Positions 33,375 through 45,370 of a stretch of 64,000 nucleotides of DNA are shown in pieces. Origin of the DNA: Parascedosporium putredinis. Taxonomy: Eukaryota; Ascomycota; Sordariomycetes; Microascales; Microascaceae. The stretch spans positions 62,001-126,000 of the forward strand of contig CASHTG010000001.1 in assembly GCA_949357655.1 (NCBI GenBank), read 5' to 3'. The notes below the pieces were generated by a model. The model saw nothing but the letters and a program-made list of their open reading frames with translations. It ran no database searches and was not told the origin of the DNA. The position numbers were made by a program, and so were the translations under genes. Each line of letters opens with the position of its first letter. The stretch's first letter is position 1.

Positions 33375-34287
33375 CTACTGGGCTCGTCGATCCTCGAGGT
33401 CTTGCCGGCGCAGGAGGGGTTCGTCGACATCAGCATCGGGGTCAGTGTCAGCGTCGGGGTCAAAGTGGGTGGTGGGCGGCGGCGACTGGCTCTCATGTGG
33501 ATAGAGGAAGTAATGCTGGGTGATGAAGATAGCGTCGTAGGCGAGGGAGACGTTGCCAAGGCCAAACTTGACAGGGTTGCCGGTGATGCCGGACCAGTCT
33601 TGCTGGAGATAGGAGTCGATGGCGAGCTGGGCGAGGAAAGGACGCCGCCGGTGAGGTCGAGTAGGATCTGCCAGATGGACCAGCCGCGGGTAGAGCGGTT
33701 TCGGCTATTGGCAATGACTTGGGGGTGTACTTGACGAGGGTGATGAGAAGCTTGACGTAGGAGGCGGCGTAGACGATGTCGAGGGCGCACCAGTCGGATG
33801 CGGGATCAAGATCTGGACCAGCGGCAGCGATAACGACAAAGGAGACGAGAACAACGGCGAGGAGGGAGCCGAGGGCGACGCCGAAGATAGGGCGGCTGGG
33901 CCGGGGGCGTGCGCCGCCGGGACGGAAGCCCCATAGGGTGGGGTGGTATTGGCTGACCGTGATGCAGGAAAGCACGAGGGCATGGCCGGCAAAGGCGACA
34001 TCATTGCCACGGACAGTGGGGACGAGGCCGTGGTGACGGGCCGCGTACTGCTCGCGGATCAACGGCGACCAAAGAAAGGCGGCAGTGGAAAAGAAGTAGG
34101 CGAGGAAGCCCAGGGTGTTGATGAATGGGAAGTCGACGGTTGTGCCCGAGGTGGAGCGGCGGCGATAGTTGAGGAGTGGCTGTGGGTAGAAGGAGAGGGA
34201 CCAAGCGATTGTGTAGACCCAGCCGAAGAGGCCCGAAAGGACGGGCAGGAAGGCCGAGGCGGGAGGGGAGGTGGACGGCGGCGCCAT
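33375..34287 (-). CDS. Cystinosin-like PQ-loop transporter
   Basis: This is a seven-helix PQ-loop protein of the lysosomal/vacuolar cystine exporter family (cystinosin, yeast Ers1). The start at 34287 (context gccATGGCG) gives MAPPSTSPPASAF. The first PQ-loop reads SLSFYPQPLLNYRRRSTSG followed by TTVDFPFINTLGF. The second lies in the segment KYTPQVIANSRNRSTRGWSI. The end is HYFLYPHES with an acidic tail to the stop at 33375-33377. Two missing bases break the frame: the G5 run at 33721-33725 (KYTPQVIAN instead of KYTPKSLPIAE) and the A3 run at 33637-33639 (GGVLFLAQLAIDSYLQQDW). With both corrected it is about 305 residues with conserved C-terminal helices. Its substrate is inferred from the family. 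Confidence 0.88.
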
Positions 34288-36704
34288 GGCTACGGCTTGC
34301 GGCGAGCCCTTGCTGCCTGGCCTCGACGGAGCGCTGTCTGCTGGTCCTCGGGAGGGAGTATAGTTTGGCAATGGGCGGGCGCCGCGGTGGCGAGAACCCG
34401 GAGGATGATGGTAGGCCCTTTGAGGGGGTATCGCAGCCGTTCGTGCGTTTGTTTCAGTCTCCTTCTTTTCTAGCCCGTCTTTGCGTCCTAACCTCTGTAT
34501 TGAGGATTTTACCCCACCAACCCGAGGGTCGTGGAGTCTTCAATCTGACTGTTGGCGGCAGGCAGCTTTGCACGGCGCGCTAACCGAGGCTCAAACGACG
34601 ATAAAGTCGTGGCCGGGCAGAAGTCCCACCCCTTTCAGGAGACGGTGGTTCTTATACAGCCGCCGATCAGCGTTCTTTGATGAGGGAAATGATGACTACT
34701 GGTTGGCGATATTGGATCCGGTGGTGGTCTAAGCAGCGCGAAAGAAGGGAAGGAAAGGAAAGATGATGACCAAGAAAAGAAGAAAGTGAGAGGTTGAAAG
34801 TGAGTAGTGCTTTTTCCCCCTTGTCTTATCTTACATGTAATATACTCATTCAAGAAGGGAAGAGGCGGGGGTTTGTTGAAGCAAGCAGGTTGGTGGAAAT
34901 CAAGGTGAGGTTAGCTGCACTGCACCGTACATCAATTGATCCAGTGTAATACTCTCAGACCTTCACATAGCACTTATTGGTGTTTTAGAGGAAACTCATG
35001 CTCCATCCATCTAATGGATCAATCGAGTCTGGTACCATTGAGGCTTCTTTACTGACCAATGTGCACTGCAGGTATGATGTTTTCGAGTCCTTTCAGGCAC
35101 GCTGCATAGCGCCAAACCCTTTTTATCTACTTGTACCTAGTCTAGTTCCCGAATCTGTTGTTCGCTTCCAGCGGCTCTGCTGTATCTAAGCTGAACCAAT
35201 AATTCCTATTTCCCTATGAAAAAAAGGGAAAAAATAGAAAGGGGAAAAGGAGTGAAAATCTCCAATCACGTCATTAAACCTAGAGTTAATTATATTACGT
35301 AGAGCTACATGGAGAGGTAAGGTTACTTCTTAACTTTACTGCCATTTATGGAGTTTTCGCTCCCACTCTTACCTGTAATTTAAATAAGAGATCAAGATTA
35401 GAAAATATATATGTTCTTTTAGCATTCCGTCTAACTTGGAGAAAATGTAGAGAGGAAGGCGGGGAAGAGCAAATCTAGCTACAGTGGTTACATATATCCT
35501 ATAATGCATTTTCTATGCTAGTTCTATCCTTGCGGTCTTTTGGAAAAGCGAAGCAGTCTTTTGGAAAAGCGAAGCAACGACCGCGCTGATCAAATCAGGC
35601 CCCCCGCCTCAGCAACAAAATTATTAGCCTGGTATCGGCTAAGGAGAAGGAGAACCCCTAGATAGGTACGGTTATGAACACAAGACGAAGAGAGAATAAC
35701 AAAACATAGAAAAGACCTGATGTGATGAGGAGATCGAGCATTGGACATTGAGGGCGGACCGGGACGCAAAGCCAACAACACCAAGTGTGTGTCATGAGAG
35801 CACTGACAAAGCCTTGATAGGAGAATGTGGGAGGGAGGAGGGAGAGAGTGAGAGAGCACATAGCATGATAGACAAAGACATCAAGTAAAGAATAGAGACA
35901 CACAGTTGATAAGTGGAACAAGGAGGCCGTGCAGTTGCAAGCGGAATCGATGATGTAAAATGAGATATGCCGCTTCCATTTTTGGGCTCACGCAACTCCC
36001 TTCCTATATGGCCCCATGCTGGTAGATGAAGAGCAAAAACACCTAGAAAAAAAGACTAGAGCAGTTTAGGGAAAAAAAAAAAAAAGGAAACACATCAGAT
36101 GAAAGCCGGCAGGAAATAACAAAGAAACCAAATACAAGAATGGAGCCGAAAGAGCAAGCTGTCTAGAATTAGATGACAAGGGAACGTGCTGCTGGTATGT
36201 GAATCTTGAAAAAGTATCCGACTCTGATCAATATATATAATGGGGAGGGACATCGGGGGTCGAGATGGTTAGGGCAGGTGGGAATAAGCGGACGCGAGGA
36301 ATGCAGAGGAGAGTCGGGAACAGCCGTATCAATCTCCCTAGTCTTGTTTGCAGGTGTGAGATCTCTGAAGAACTGAGGCCATCAAAGTTTAGAGTTTGCG
36401 TGTCTGGCTAAGGCAGCACCTCATTTGCCGAGGTCAAGTACCATGAGGGAGAAATTGTGGAGTGAATGGCCAGGGAGGGCGGAGGGCCGTCCTCCTCGTG
36501 TGCCGCGCCGTAAATCCGACAACGCCGAACCGCAAAATATGCCGTCCGATCATCCGTCAATCGCAACCGAGGGCAACCAACCAATTCCCTGGGAGGAAAA
36601 GAAAAGGCGGGGAAACCCGCCTGTCCGTTGATATAGAGTGGCATTGGATAGAAAGTCGCCAACCTTGACCTCCCCCACTCCTTCTTTTCCACATAAATTC
36701 TTTT
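34288..36704. other. Intergenic region
   Basis: This is the promoter side of the PQ-loop gene and the 3' flank of the carrier gene. A 21-bp direct duplication lies at 35535-35576 and a poly-A run near 36069-36084. No recognisable gene in 2.4 kb. Confidence 0.5.
35535..35576 (+). repeat. 21-bp direct duplication
   Basis: GTCTTTTGGAAAAGCGAAGC followed by A occurs twice in tandem without change. Confidence 0.9.
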
Positions 36705-38993
36705 TTAAGAAGAACCACCACCCATTGACCTAGGGAGGGACTTCCAGGCGGCTTGATTGGGGAACTTGAGCTTTCCAAAGTCCTCGTCCAAGTCGAGGAT
36801 AATCTTCAGCGCATTGCGGCTCCTGCCAAATGGTGTGGGGTCATACTTCTCCTTGAGCGTCGCCGAAGCCTCAGTGAGGGCCTGCACTTCCTTCGCCTGT
36901 CCGGGGAAAGGGAACGTGTTCTGCAGCACCTCATACGCCGCGAGGGTGAAACCGAACTGGGGCGACGATCGAAGGATACGCGCGGGGCCGCCCTTGAAGA
37001 ACGCCTTGAAGCCTTCCTCCTTCAGAATGGTCTTGGCGCAGTGTCGCAGGCCGTTATACTGGCTTTCACCCTTTCTTGCCTCAACCTGAAGACGCGTCTT
37101 GATAACGTCGCAAGGTGTAGTCAGGTAAGCAGCGGGCATACCGGCGATGGCACCGGAAGTCAAGAGCTCAAAGACGCTGAGCTTTTTGGTCGGCGACTCG
37201 CCAAAGAGATCCCGCTTGAGGTGGCTGTAGGCAGGGAAGTAGATGGCTGAGAAGGGAACGTCACGGAGGAGACAAGCTGAGGCACCCTTGTACAACCCCT
37301 TGAGACCAAGGTTCTTGACGATCCAGATTGCGGACCTCTTGGGCGGGCCATCAACAGCCTTGGCCATTTCTCCCTGCACCTGGAGCCGGATTTTGACGAT
37401 CTCGAGAGGATTGGTAAAGACCTATTGCGGAAAGACCTCAATGTTAGCCATGCGCAAATGGGTATGGAAAGAGGCGGAAGGTACAGCAACTGCGTGCATG
37501 TGTCCATGTGTGCGGGTGACTGGGAGAAGAAGAAAGGGAGGAACTTACGACCTGGCATGCACCGGCGGTACCACCGGCGATAACCTCGTGCATCCACCAA
37601 ATGTTTCCGTCCTTGCCAGTGAAGTGTTTTCGAACCAAGTCATTGACTGTCAGCTTGATAGCCTTCTCAGGTGCGACACCGACGAGCTGGGGAAGGACAC
37701 CCGAATATAGACCAAGGACACCCTCGTTGCGAATGACCTTCTGGAAACAGTCGATCGAGTTCTTATACAGCCGCTGACCTGGTAGCGCGCTTCGCTGGTT
37801 CTGCATGCGGGTCTTGACGAGATCAATGGGGTACACCATGAAGGCACCAAAAGCACCAGCGATACTTCCGAGGGCGAAGCTGTAGGAGGAAGCAAGGACG
37901 CTGTGAAGGAACGAGTTGCTCTTGGGTTTGGACTTGTGCGCATCCTCTGGCTCGTACGAGACCTGGCGCCACGAGGGATCGAGGACCTTGGCAAAGTCGA
38001 CTAACCCTAGCCTACCAGAGGGCTCGCTGAGACTGGCAAAGTGGAAGAGGATATCGGCCTCCATGGGGGTGAAGAGAGAAAAGCGCGTTGTCTTGGCGGC
38101 CTGGTTGAGGAATTCGGTGCGCGTGATCTTACCATCTGCGCTCTTCGCGCAAGCCTTGCGAACGATGAGTTCGACCAGGTCCATCTCCTTGATCATGTTT
38201 TGGAACGCCCTGACATTGGCGTACGAGATTTTACTGCCCTGGGAAATGTTGCATAGGGAGCTGAGGTTCTGAATGACGTGATCCGACAGCTTGTGCTTGG
38301 CTGTCTCGAGAATGATGCGCTCAAAGTTCTGGGGTTCGATGAAGCCATCCCCATCCGTGTCAAAGAGCTGGAAAGCCTGTCTAATCCTCTCACCCTGGAG
38401 ACCCCGGAGCATCTGGGAGAATTGATTGTAGTCCAACTCTTGTCGGGGCGTCTTAACGCCGGTGTACAGCCTCGCCCACTCACAGTTCCAATCAAAGGGG
38501 ATGCTACCGGCCCCCTTGTTCATCTGGTAGAGTTTTTGAAGTCGGCATAGTTGACCGAGCCAGTTCGATTGATGTCAAAAAGCCGGAACGCTATTTCATA
38601 CTCCGCATCAGGCTTCTGTAGGACATTCTCGAACGCGGTCCAGTCGCTTAGAGTCACCTGGCCCGATCCTCTCCGATCCGCGACGTGGAAGAGGATGCTA
38701 TACTGTTCGCGCTTTACCTTGTGCTAGTCGAGTGGAACAAAGTAAGACGTCAGCGCGAGCTGCTAGATGCAAATCTCCTCTCTGAGTAGGTTCGGGTGGT
38801 CGGCGAGTAGGGGCATATATCTACATACGTAATCTTCGTCGGCGGGCGCGACAGCGTCGATGAACTGCTCAGGACCGAGATAGAGCTCGCCCGTTTCAGA
38901 GTCCTGGACGGCATTCTTCTGGAATCGCGCGTGAGAACCAGCGGGGAGGCCGCTGGCATCCTCCGATACCGATCGAACGTCTTCCTTAGGCAT
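36705..38993 (-). CDS. agc1: Mitochondrial aspartate/glutamate carrier, Ca2+-binding (Agc1/aralar)
   Basis: This is an inner-membrane carrier of the malate-aspartate shuttle with an N-terminal EF-hand domain. Exon 1 is 38829-38993 (MPKEDVRSVSEDASG). Introns are 38724-38828 and 37422-37548. EF-hands include FDINRTGSVNYADF and LFDTDGDGFIEPQNFE. The carrier domain shows all three family signatures: YPIDLVKTRMQNQR, NPLEIVKIRLQVQG and TPCDVIKTRLQVEA. It ends with a soluble tail (NQAAWKSLPRSMGGGSS). One base is missing in the T5 run at 38533-38537; ADFKKLYQMNKG is expected where the genome gives ADFKNSTR-stop. Total length of about 690 residues fits the family. Confidence 0.94.
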
Positions 38994-41900
38994 TATAAAG
39001 GGAGAGCAGAGGAATCTAGGAGGTGGGAGGAGTCAGAGGGGAGGCTCGGCAGCACAAAAGTTGTCGGGCAAGCAACCACAATTCTATAAAGGGGCCAGAC
39101 GGACCTGGGGCAAGAAAATACTTACAGTTTGTAGGTCGGCAGCCACTTTGTCTGGGGGAGGGGAAAATGGGTGTTTGGGTCAGGTCTGAGTAATAGAGAG
39201 GGATCAATGGATCAACCTGGGGCTATTCCCTATGGATAGTGAAGGGTGGAGGGCGTGATGTGGATCTCGATCGGGAAAAGAAGGAACGGGGGTTGGGGTA
39301 TTAGGGCGACAATCTCTTCGAGCGACTCTAAGCTGTCTCGTGGGCCGTTTTCGGAATACTCCCACCCTAGGCAAAAAGAAAATGAAAAAGGAGCTGAAGA
39401 AGGGAGGATACGATTCTGATGGAAAAGTACGATGGACTAGGATTTCTTGAAGAGGAGGGGGTGGGAAAAGGTAAAAACAACAAGTAGAATAAAGTAATAA
39501 AGGAAACTCCGAAGACTGTAAAGACCGTTTGTTTCTTGGGGACACACTTGTTCGCGCACAGAGAGGAAGGAGAAAATTTTCCCAATTGTTTTCCTACTGG
39601 GTATGACTCTGCTAGCGTGCGCAATGCGATGAGGAAGGGACACGGGGGCACAAGCTCAGCTCCCCTGGAAAATTTAGGCGGTGAGGCGAATATTTCCGTT
39701 TTTGGGTGGCTTAGCCCCAGATTTTCCGCAGAAGAAGCCGTTCTCGGAGTCAGGGTCTCAAGGCAGGCACGGTCTTTGCCGACCACTGTGGGACGGGCGT
39801 ACTGTTTTTGGAGTAACCGGCTGGGACGCAAGTACTAATACTCCCACTCAACTCATGTGGACGGAGTGGGGTGGAATGTAGTTGATTGGGGGGCGGGGGG
39901 CACGGCGAGGGGCAGATCCGCTTCTGAGGAACGACATTTCGATCAATTTGATGGCGGATTTATAGAGTATGATTTGACCAATTGATGGCGGTGAAGTACT
40001 CCGAACCATTGCACCATGGACTTAAGGCTACTGCGGCCCCAAATATCCTATAGGTCGCATTCGCCAATGCCACTCAAACCCTCTGTCTCCTGGATTTTTT
40101 TCCTTCACTTCTGTTCCATCGCACCGCACTCCACAAACCTTGCCGGTGGGACCTTGGATGGCGGCGTGTGGATCTTGTTCGAGATTGATCTTATTAGCCA
40201 AAACTTTAGTGCCTGGCCCCAGGCACAGGTGTCAACCCCAGGCACAGGTGCCAGCCCCCATTTCCATTTGATTTCTCGAGGGCTCTAAAACTCTATATTG
40301 ATATGGCTAACAGTGAATGACGGGCACTCAGTCGGGCCAATATCCCCTAGAACTAGTCAGGAGGAACTCTCGTTGGCCTGTCCCTTCTCCGTGCACTACC
40401 AAAACCCTCCGCCATTGGTGGTTGGAAATTAGATCAACACTGAGATGGCGGCCTTTTAACCCGCGCCTAGAGTTGCAAAGGTTTTCTTTCACCTAAGCCT
40501 CGGCGGCGAAAGGTATCATCGCGGACAGCAAGCCAGTTCGCAGCTAGAGCACTTCCCCCGGGCCCACCGCCGCTTTCTTAGAGGGCCCTTTCCTTGATGG
40601 CCTACTGGGCCCATCACATTGAGTGAGTGCCACCGTGAATTGTTTCATAACAGGGAATGCGGTTCGGAAGGGGTGAAGAATATATACTCTAACATTGATT
40701 CATTCATCAAGCGGTGAAGACGACTGATTATGCCATTGCACCATTGAACGACCCATTGGAAGTGGGCGGATTACTGCCGGTTCGACAGTGAATAGTGAAT
40801 TGCAATAGGTGATGTGCTCTTCTGGTCATGAGACCATCCCCTTCCTCCAGGTGCTTTTGCGGTTTCCCGCCCCATTTTGAGCCCCCATATTTGAGCATGC
40901 CTCGGACCAGCATCCGTCAGGGGGAAGAAGAAAGAGGCGGTCGATGGACGCTTTATTAGTTTGTTAAAAGTACCGAGTATTAACTCATTGATTGATTTGG
41001 ATTATGCCTCACCTTTACGTACCAGCAATTTCTGCCGGGTAATCCCTCGCTGCGTGTTGGTGCCCATCAAATGGACAATCGGAAGCGGGTGCGGGCTTCG
41101 AGACTGTGCGCGGCGCGATAGCCAGCCAGCCGGGAAATTTCTATTATCCTGCTGTCTTTCTCTACTTGCATCAACTGATTTCTCTTTCCTTTTTCTTGCC
41201 AGCCTCCTCTCGTACTCTACGTCTTCAGCTTTGCTTTTCCCTTCTGGGATCAAGGTAACGGTCAGGCACGGGTTCACATCACCAACGGTGAAGCGGAGGA
41301 TGTACATTCATGCTGTTCGGCTTTGTGGTTACATGTATCCCCAATCACCCCCAAACCCGGTGTTTAGTAATACGCGAACCACACTCTCCTCAAACCCCCT
41401 CGAGGGCTTGTCCATTTTCACTTGTGCAGCGAAAACGGACCCTGCACCCCCATGCGCCGAACCCCCACGCGTTGCAGCCTCAATTTGAATGATCCATCCG
41501 TCCAGCCATCCCATGGGCTGTTTGGGTTCGGGACAAGGACGACATGTTGTGGCAGGCAGAGGTATGACCAATAAGATCAAGCATACAGTTTTAGGGAGCT
41601 TGACCTGTCTAAGCTTCGTCCAGGGTTCAAGCAGGATCGGTTGCCCTTTAAAAATGTACCTCATTGATCCGTCTCTGCTCCCCGTGCTGTCTCCGGCGTG
41701 GACGTTGCTGTGCAGGGAATATTATTAGCGCTGTCTGGATGGATTGACCGGGTCCTTACGGAACATCAATTGATCACCCAAGTAACTGATGGAAAGCCAG
41801 AAAAGCCCGCAAGCTTTCGGCCCAAGGGGAGAGATAAACCCAAATTGCGCATTGGTGTCAAGAATAACTTGAATTACCTCATTATCATCTCAAACTGAGC

Positions 41901-43020
41901 ACCAAAGTGCTACACTAGCCCACGATTCAGGCCGGCAACATCTGCCTAGCATCTCCTTCACTACATGTATGTCACGGATGAGGTTGAAATAATATATTCA
42001 CCAGGGAGACTCCATGCTTGGAGTGTGCACCGAGGTATCCGCAACATACTTCGTATTTAGTATTTAAAGAGACGTACGCGCCATTTCTCACCAGATATTT
42101 GCTTGCGGTTGAAAACGCCTCGACTCAATCTAGCGACATGTCCGGCCTTCCTTTGCCCTCTTTTTCTGTTATCTCAGTCCCTCTACAAGAGCGACTTTGC
42201 TTCGTTTTCCTGTACAAAGGCTGGTTGGAAGTAATGAGTGAGAGGTTGCTAAAGTGTGTATCATCGAACAAATGCTCCCTAAACAGCACACCTCACGTAT
42301 GCGTGCGGGCCAATCCCGAACATCGTCACACACTTGTTGCTAGGTTCGCTCGACTGCCTGGGCCATGGTAGAGTGATTGCTCTTGAGACTATACTTCATG
42401 CGAAAGGATAAGAGTACATTTGAAACATTGAATATTAAGCTAGGCATGAGAAACAAAGTACCCGATGATAAAGAGAGAAAGAAACCACCCTCCCGGGCTG
42501 TATGAGATACAAAGACCCTTTGCGCCTCCTCGTAAACTTTTTCTTAGGGAGAGGATGTTTCACTATTTTTGGTTTTGATACTTTCATGAGTGATCCTTTC
42601 TAGAAACTTTGCCCGCCTGCCCTTGCCATGCCATTCGGGCCCAAACTCCGGGAAACAGAAAGTTGCCAAGCATTTTCGGGAGAGAGAGAGAGAGAGAGAG
42701 TGTGTGTGTGTGTGCGTGTGTGTGCGTGTGTGCATTTCAATTCGACGATCGGGGGTCGACTTGATGATGCCTGTGAGGACAAGGACAATTCTTACAACCA
42801 TCTGACACGATCAGATCTGCAAGTCTGCAGGCTGTCGTAAAGACTCGAGAACTGAGCTAGGTCTAGAGGAAGAGGAAAGGATAAACAAAGAACAAATGAG
42901 CTAGAAACAAGTCGTAAATTCATAACACATTAGTAGGGGGCTCATCGTATTTGGAGACAATCTGATCTCATCGGGAATACCGAGGAGCAGAACAGGTCGA
43001 TCCACGGTACCATAGGTGTT
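38994..43020. other. Gene-poor intergenic region
   Basis: These 4 kb lie upstream of agc1 and downstream of cyclin B. They contain an 18-bp direct repeat (CCCCAGGCACAGGTG) at 40214-40250 and a GA/GT microsatellite at 42680-42731. Open frames such as 40961-41488 show no conserved features. No gene is supported. Confidence 0.5.
42680..42731 (+). repeat. (GA)n(GT)n compound microsatellite
   Basis: A GA tract runs directly into a GT tract with GCGT interruptions; it lies between genes. Confidence 0.95.
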
Positions 43021-45370
43021 TTAAGCCTCGCTCGCCTGGGGGAAGGGGTACTGGTACTGATGCTCGGCAGCAGCTGGACTAGCCCCGTCACAAGAAAAAC
43101 CGGCCTGTTGTATCATAGTAAAGATGGTGGGCTGGTGACCTGGAAGCTCAAAGCCGGTTTTGATCTCATCCTGCACGTAATCCGAACAGTACTTGAATCT
43201 CTTATCATTGTACTTTTCGAAGATTGCGGAGTGGTGCTGGTCAGGCACTTGGCAACAGTCAAGCAACATATTAAGGAGCGGCTTCAGCTGATTCCAGGTA
43301 TAACCCGAGTAGTGGACATGAGCGGGTGACTAAAAGTAAACAAGTAACGTTAGTATGGTTTACAACGGCACCAGGATGTCATCAATCGTTGGTAGAAGCA
43401 TAAGCAGAGTAACGGCGGGTTTTGTTTTGCTTTGGGGGAGGCACATACCCAGTCACCCTTCCGAAGCATCATTCTAGCCAGGCAGTGAGCACCCGCAGCG
43501 AGAAAGCTGCTCGTGCTACCCACGAACCGCTCATCCATGATTGTCACTTCAAGGAAATATTTCGCTAGCGTCCTTGTCTCAAGGTCGTAGTCATCAGCCT
43601 TGCTGATGCGTCGTAGAAAGCTCATTGGCCCGGGACATCCAAGTTGATATTGAAGCATGGAAAGCATAAATCGCTCGGCCTTGGCAACCTCCTGGACCGT
43701 GTAACCAGAGTCAACCATGTAGACAATCTCTTGTAGGGAAGGGCAGTTGATCTCCTCGTATTTGGCCGCTACTAAGATTGCCGTAGCACCGACAAGCTGT
43801 AGTTTACCGAGAGAAACGACCTTGCTTGAGAGAAATCGATCAACATAGTTGACAGCAAGAAATAGCGTCTCGGGTAGAAGACCAAATCGTTGATGGACTT
43901 GAACAAGCCAGTCCATCAAGACCGATCTCATAGACCATTGAATTTCGGTCTGGATGTCCATGTAGTGCGCGTTGGGAAGGAGTTGTACCTGCAAGGAAAA
44001 ATGAGAAGCGTTTTTAATTAGTATCGATTCATGCATTGCCATATACCTGGCAAACTGGTTGATAGGCATGGGAACGGGAGACTCACCTCAAGCTCTCGCA
44101 TATACTCAAAAATCTCTTCGCTATACTCAGCGACCATGCTGATATCCCACATGTCTTCCTCAATATCATACTGAGGACGCGTGCTTTCCACATATGCCTT
44201 GGCAGCCTCGAGCTCCCGAAGGACCTTGTTGGTCATCTTAGGCTGGGGAAGTGTCGTTACTCCCCTGTTGTAAGATCGCCGCGGGAGCGGAATGAGTGGG
44301 CCGTGGTGTACCCTTGGTCGTCGTAGACTTCATCTTCTTCCTCTTCGTCCCAATACTCCTCAGGCTCCGACAAAGACGTAGTGGACGCGATTTTATCGTC
44401 GACGAATTCGGCTTGCATGTCGTCTGCCGGGGCTGTCACAACCTCGATACCAGTTGAGATAGAGAGCAATACACCATCTGCTATCTCGGCAGCATGTGAG
44501 ACGACAGGTGCCATCTCGGCCACATGCTCAACTGCATCCTCGTAAAGTGCCTCCGTCAAATCTGCCAAGACTGGAAGTGCCTCCGCTTGCGAGTAAGCGT
44601 TTCAAGTAGCCTGCTCTGAGTCCTACGCAGGACAGGCGCTTCCGGTTTCAGTTGAGGCTGACTCTTGTACTGCCGAAGGCTGGGCTCACGCCTAGTGGAC
44701 GGGTCGAGATGAGCCGTGACCCGCTCCCTTCCTATATTTTGGCTATCGCTGTAGATAGAGACTGCTGACTTCCTTGTGGCAGCACCATGAGCACCAGATA
44801 AGACTAGTTCGGATCGCGCCAAAGGCGGAACAGGGTTCACGACCTTTGGTTGGATACTAGCACCGACAGGAGGCCTCGACGGACGCTGCGCGGGCTGACG
44901 GAACGCGTCGGTTCCGCTAACAATGGAGGCTTCGGCGAGCAGGCCTTCCATCTTGACCGTGTTCTTAGGCCCCTTCTGATTAACGAGAAGCTGAGCTGCC
45001 ACCGTATTGCTCAAGTCAGCAAAGGCGGTGCGCTTCGCGTTTACTTTCAGTCCGCCAGTCATGGTAGGGGCACTGCTCATGGACTTGGCGCGTGAGTGAG
45101 CCGTCGAGGTTGCGGTAGTCGGGGGCAGGTTCTCGTTCCCGGAGGGTGGAAAACGCGAAGGCGTTGGGGCTAGAAAGAGACAAAGTCAATACACTCGTTC
45201 CTCGGACAAAAGCGCAAGTATCATTTGTCGCGTAGACCAATCATAGGATACAGCAACGCAAACTCGGGCACCTCTTGTTCTTTCCCGTGGCGTCAAAAGG
45301 GTGCGAGGGGTTAGTTTTCAAGACGGGTGGGAAAGGGCCAAGTCAGCAAACGACTTACTCTCGCATCCAT
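43021..45370 (-). CDS. nimE: G2/mitotic cyclin B (NimE type)
   Basis: This is the B-type cyclin that activates Cdk1/NimX for mitotic entry. Exon 1 is 12 nt (45359-45370, MDAR). Introns are 45170-45358, 43989-44086 and 43330-43448. The N-terminal region has a destruction-box-like RTAFADLSN, then Ser/Pro-rich and acidic segments (EEYWDEEEEDEVYDD). The cyclin box begins near QWSMRSVLMDWLVQVHQRFG and continues LPETLFLAVNYVDRFLSSK, AAKYEEINCPSLQEIVYM and the C-terminal cyclin fold (PAHVHYSGYTWNQL, YNDKRFKYCSDYV). Three missing bases shift the frame: the G4 run at 45166-45169 (PTPSRFPPSGNENLPP expected), 44585-44589 (AEALPVLADLTEALYED expected) and the C4 run at 44262-44265 (TTGGVTTLPQPKMTNK expected). 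Confidence 0.94.

Noticed and set aside
33493..33690. Alternative Arg/Pro-rich C-terminus of the PQ-loop protein
   Set aside because: It is the out-of-frame translation after a missing base; the adjacent frame encodes conserved membrane helices.
40961..41488. 175-codon open frame on the plus strand
   Set aside because: It has low-complexity, leader-like composition, no conserved feature, and a competing frame of similar quality on the other strand.
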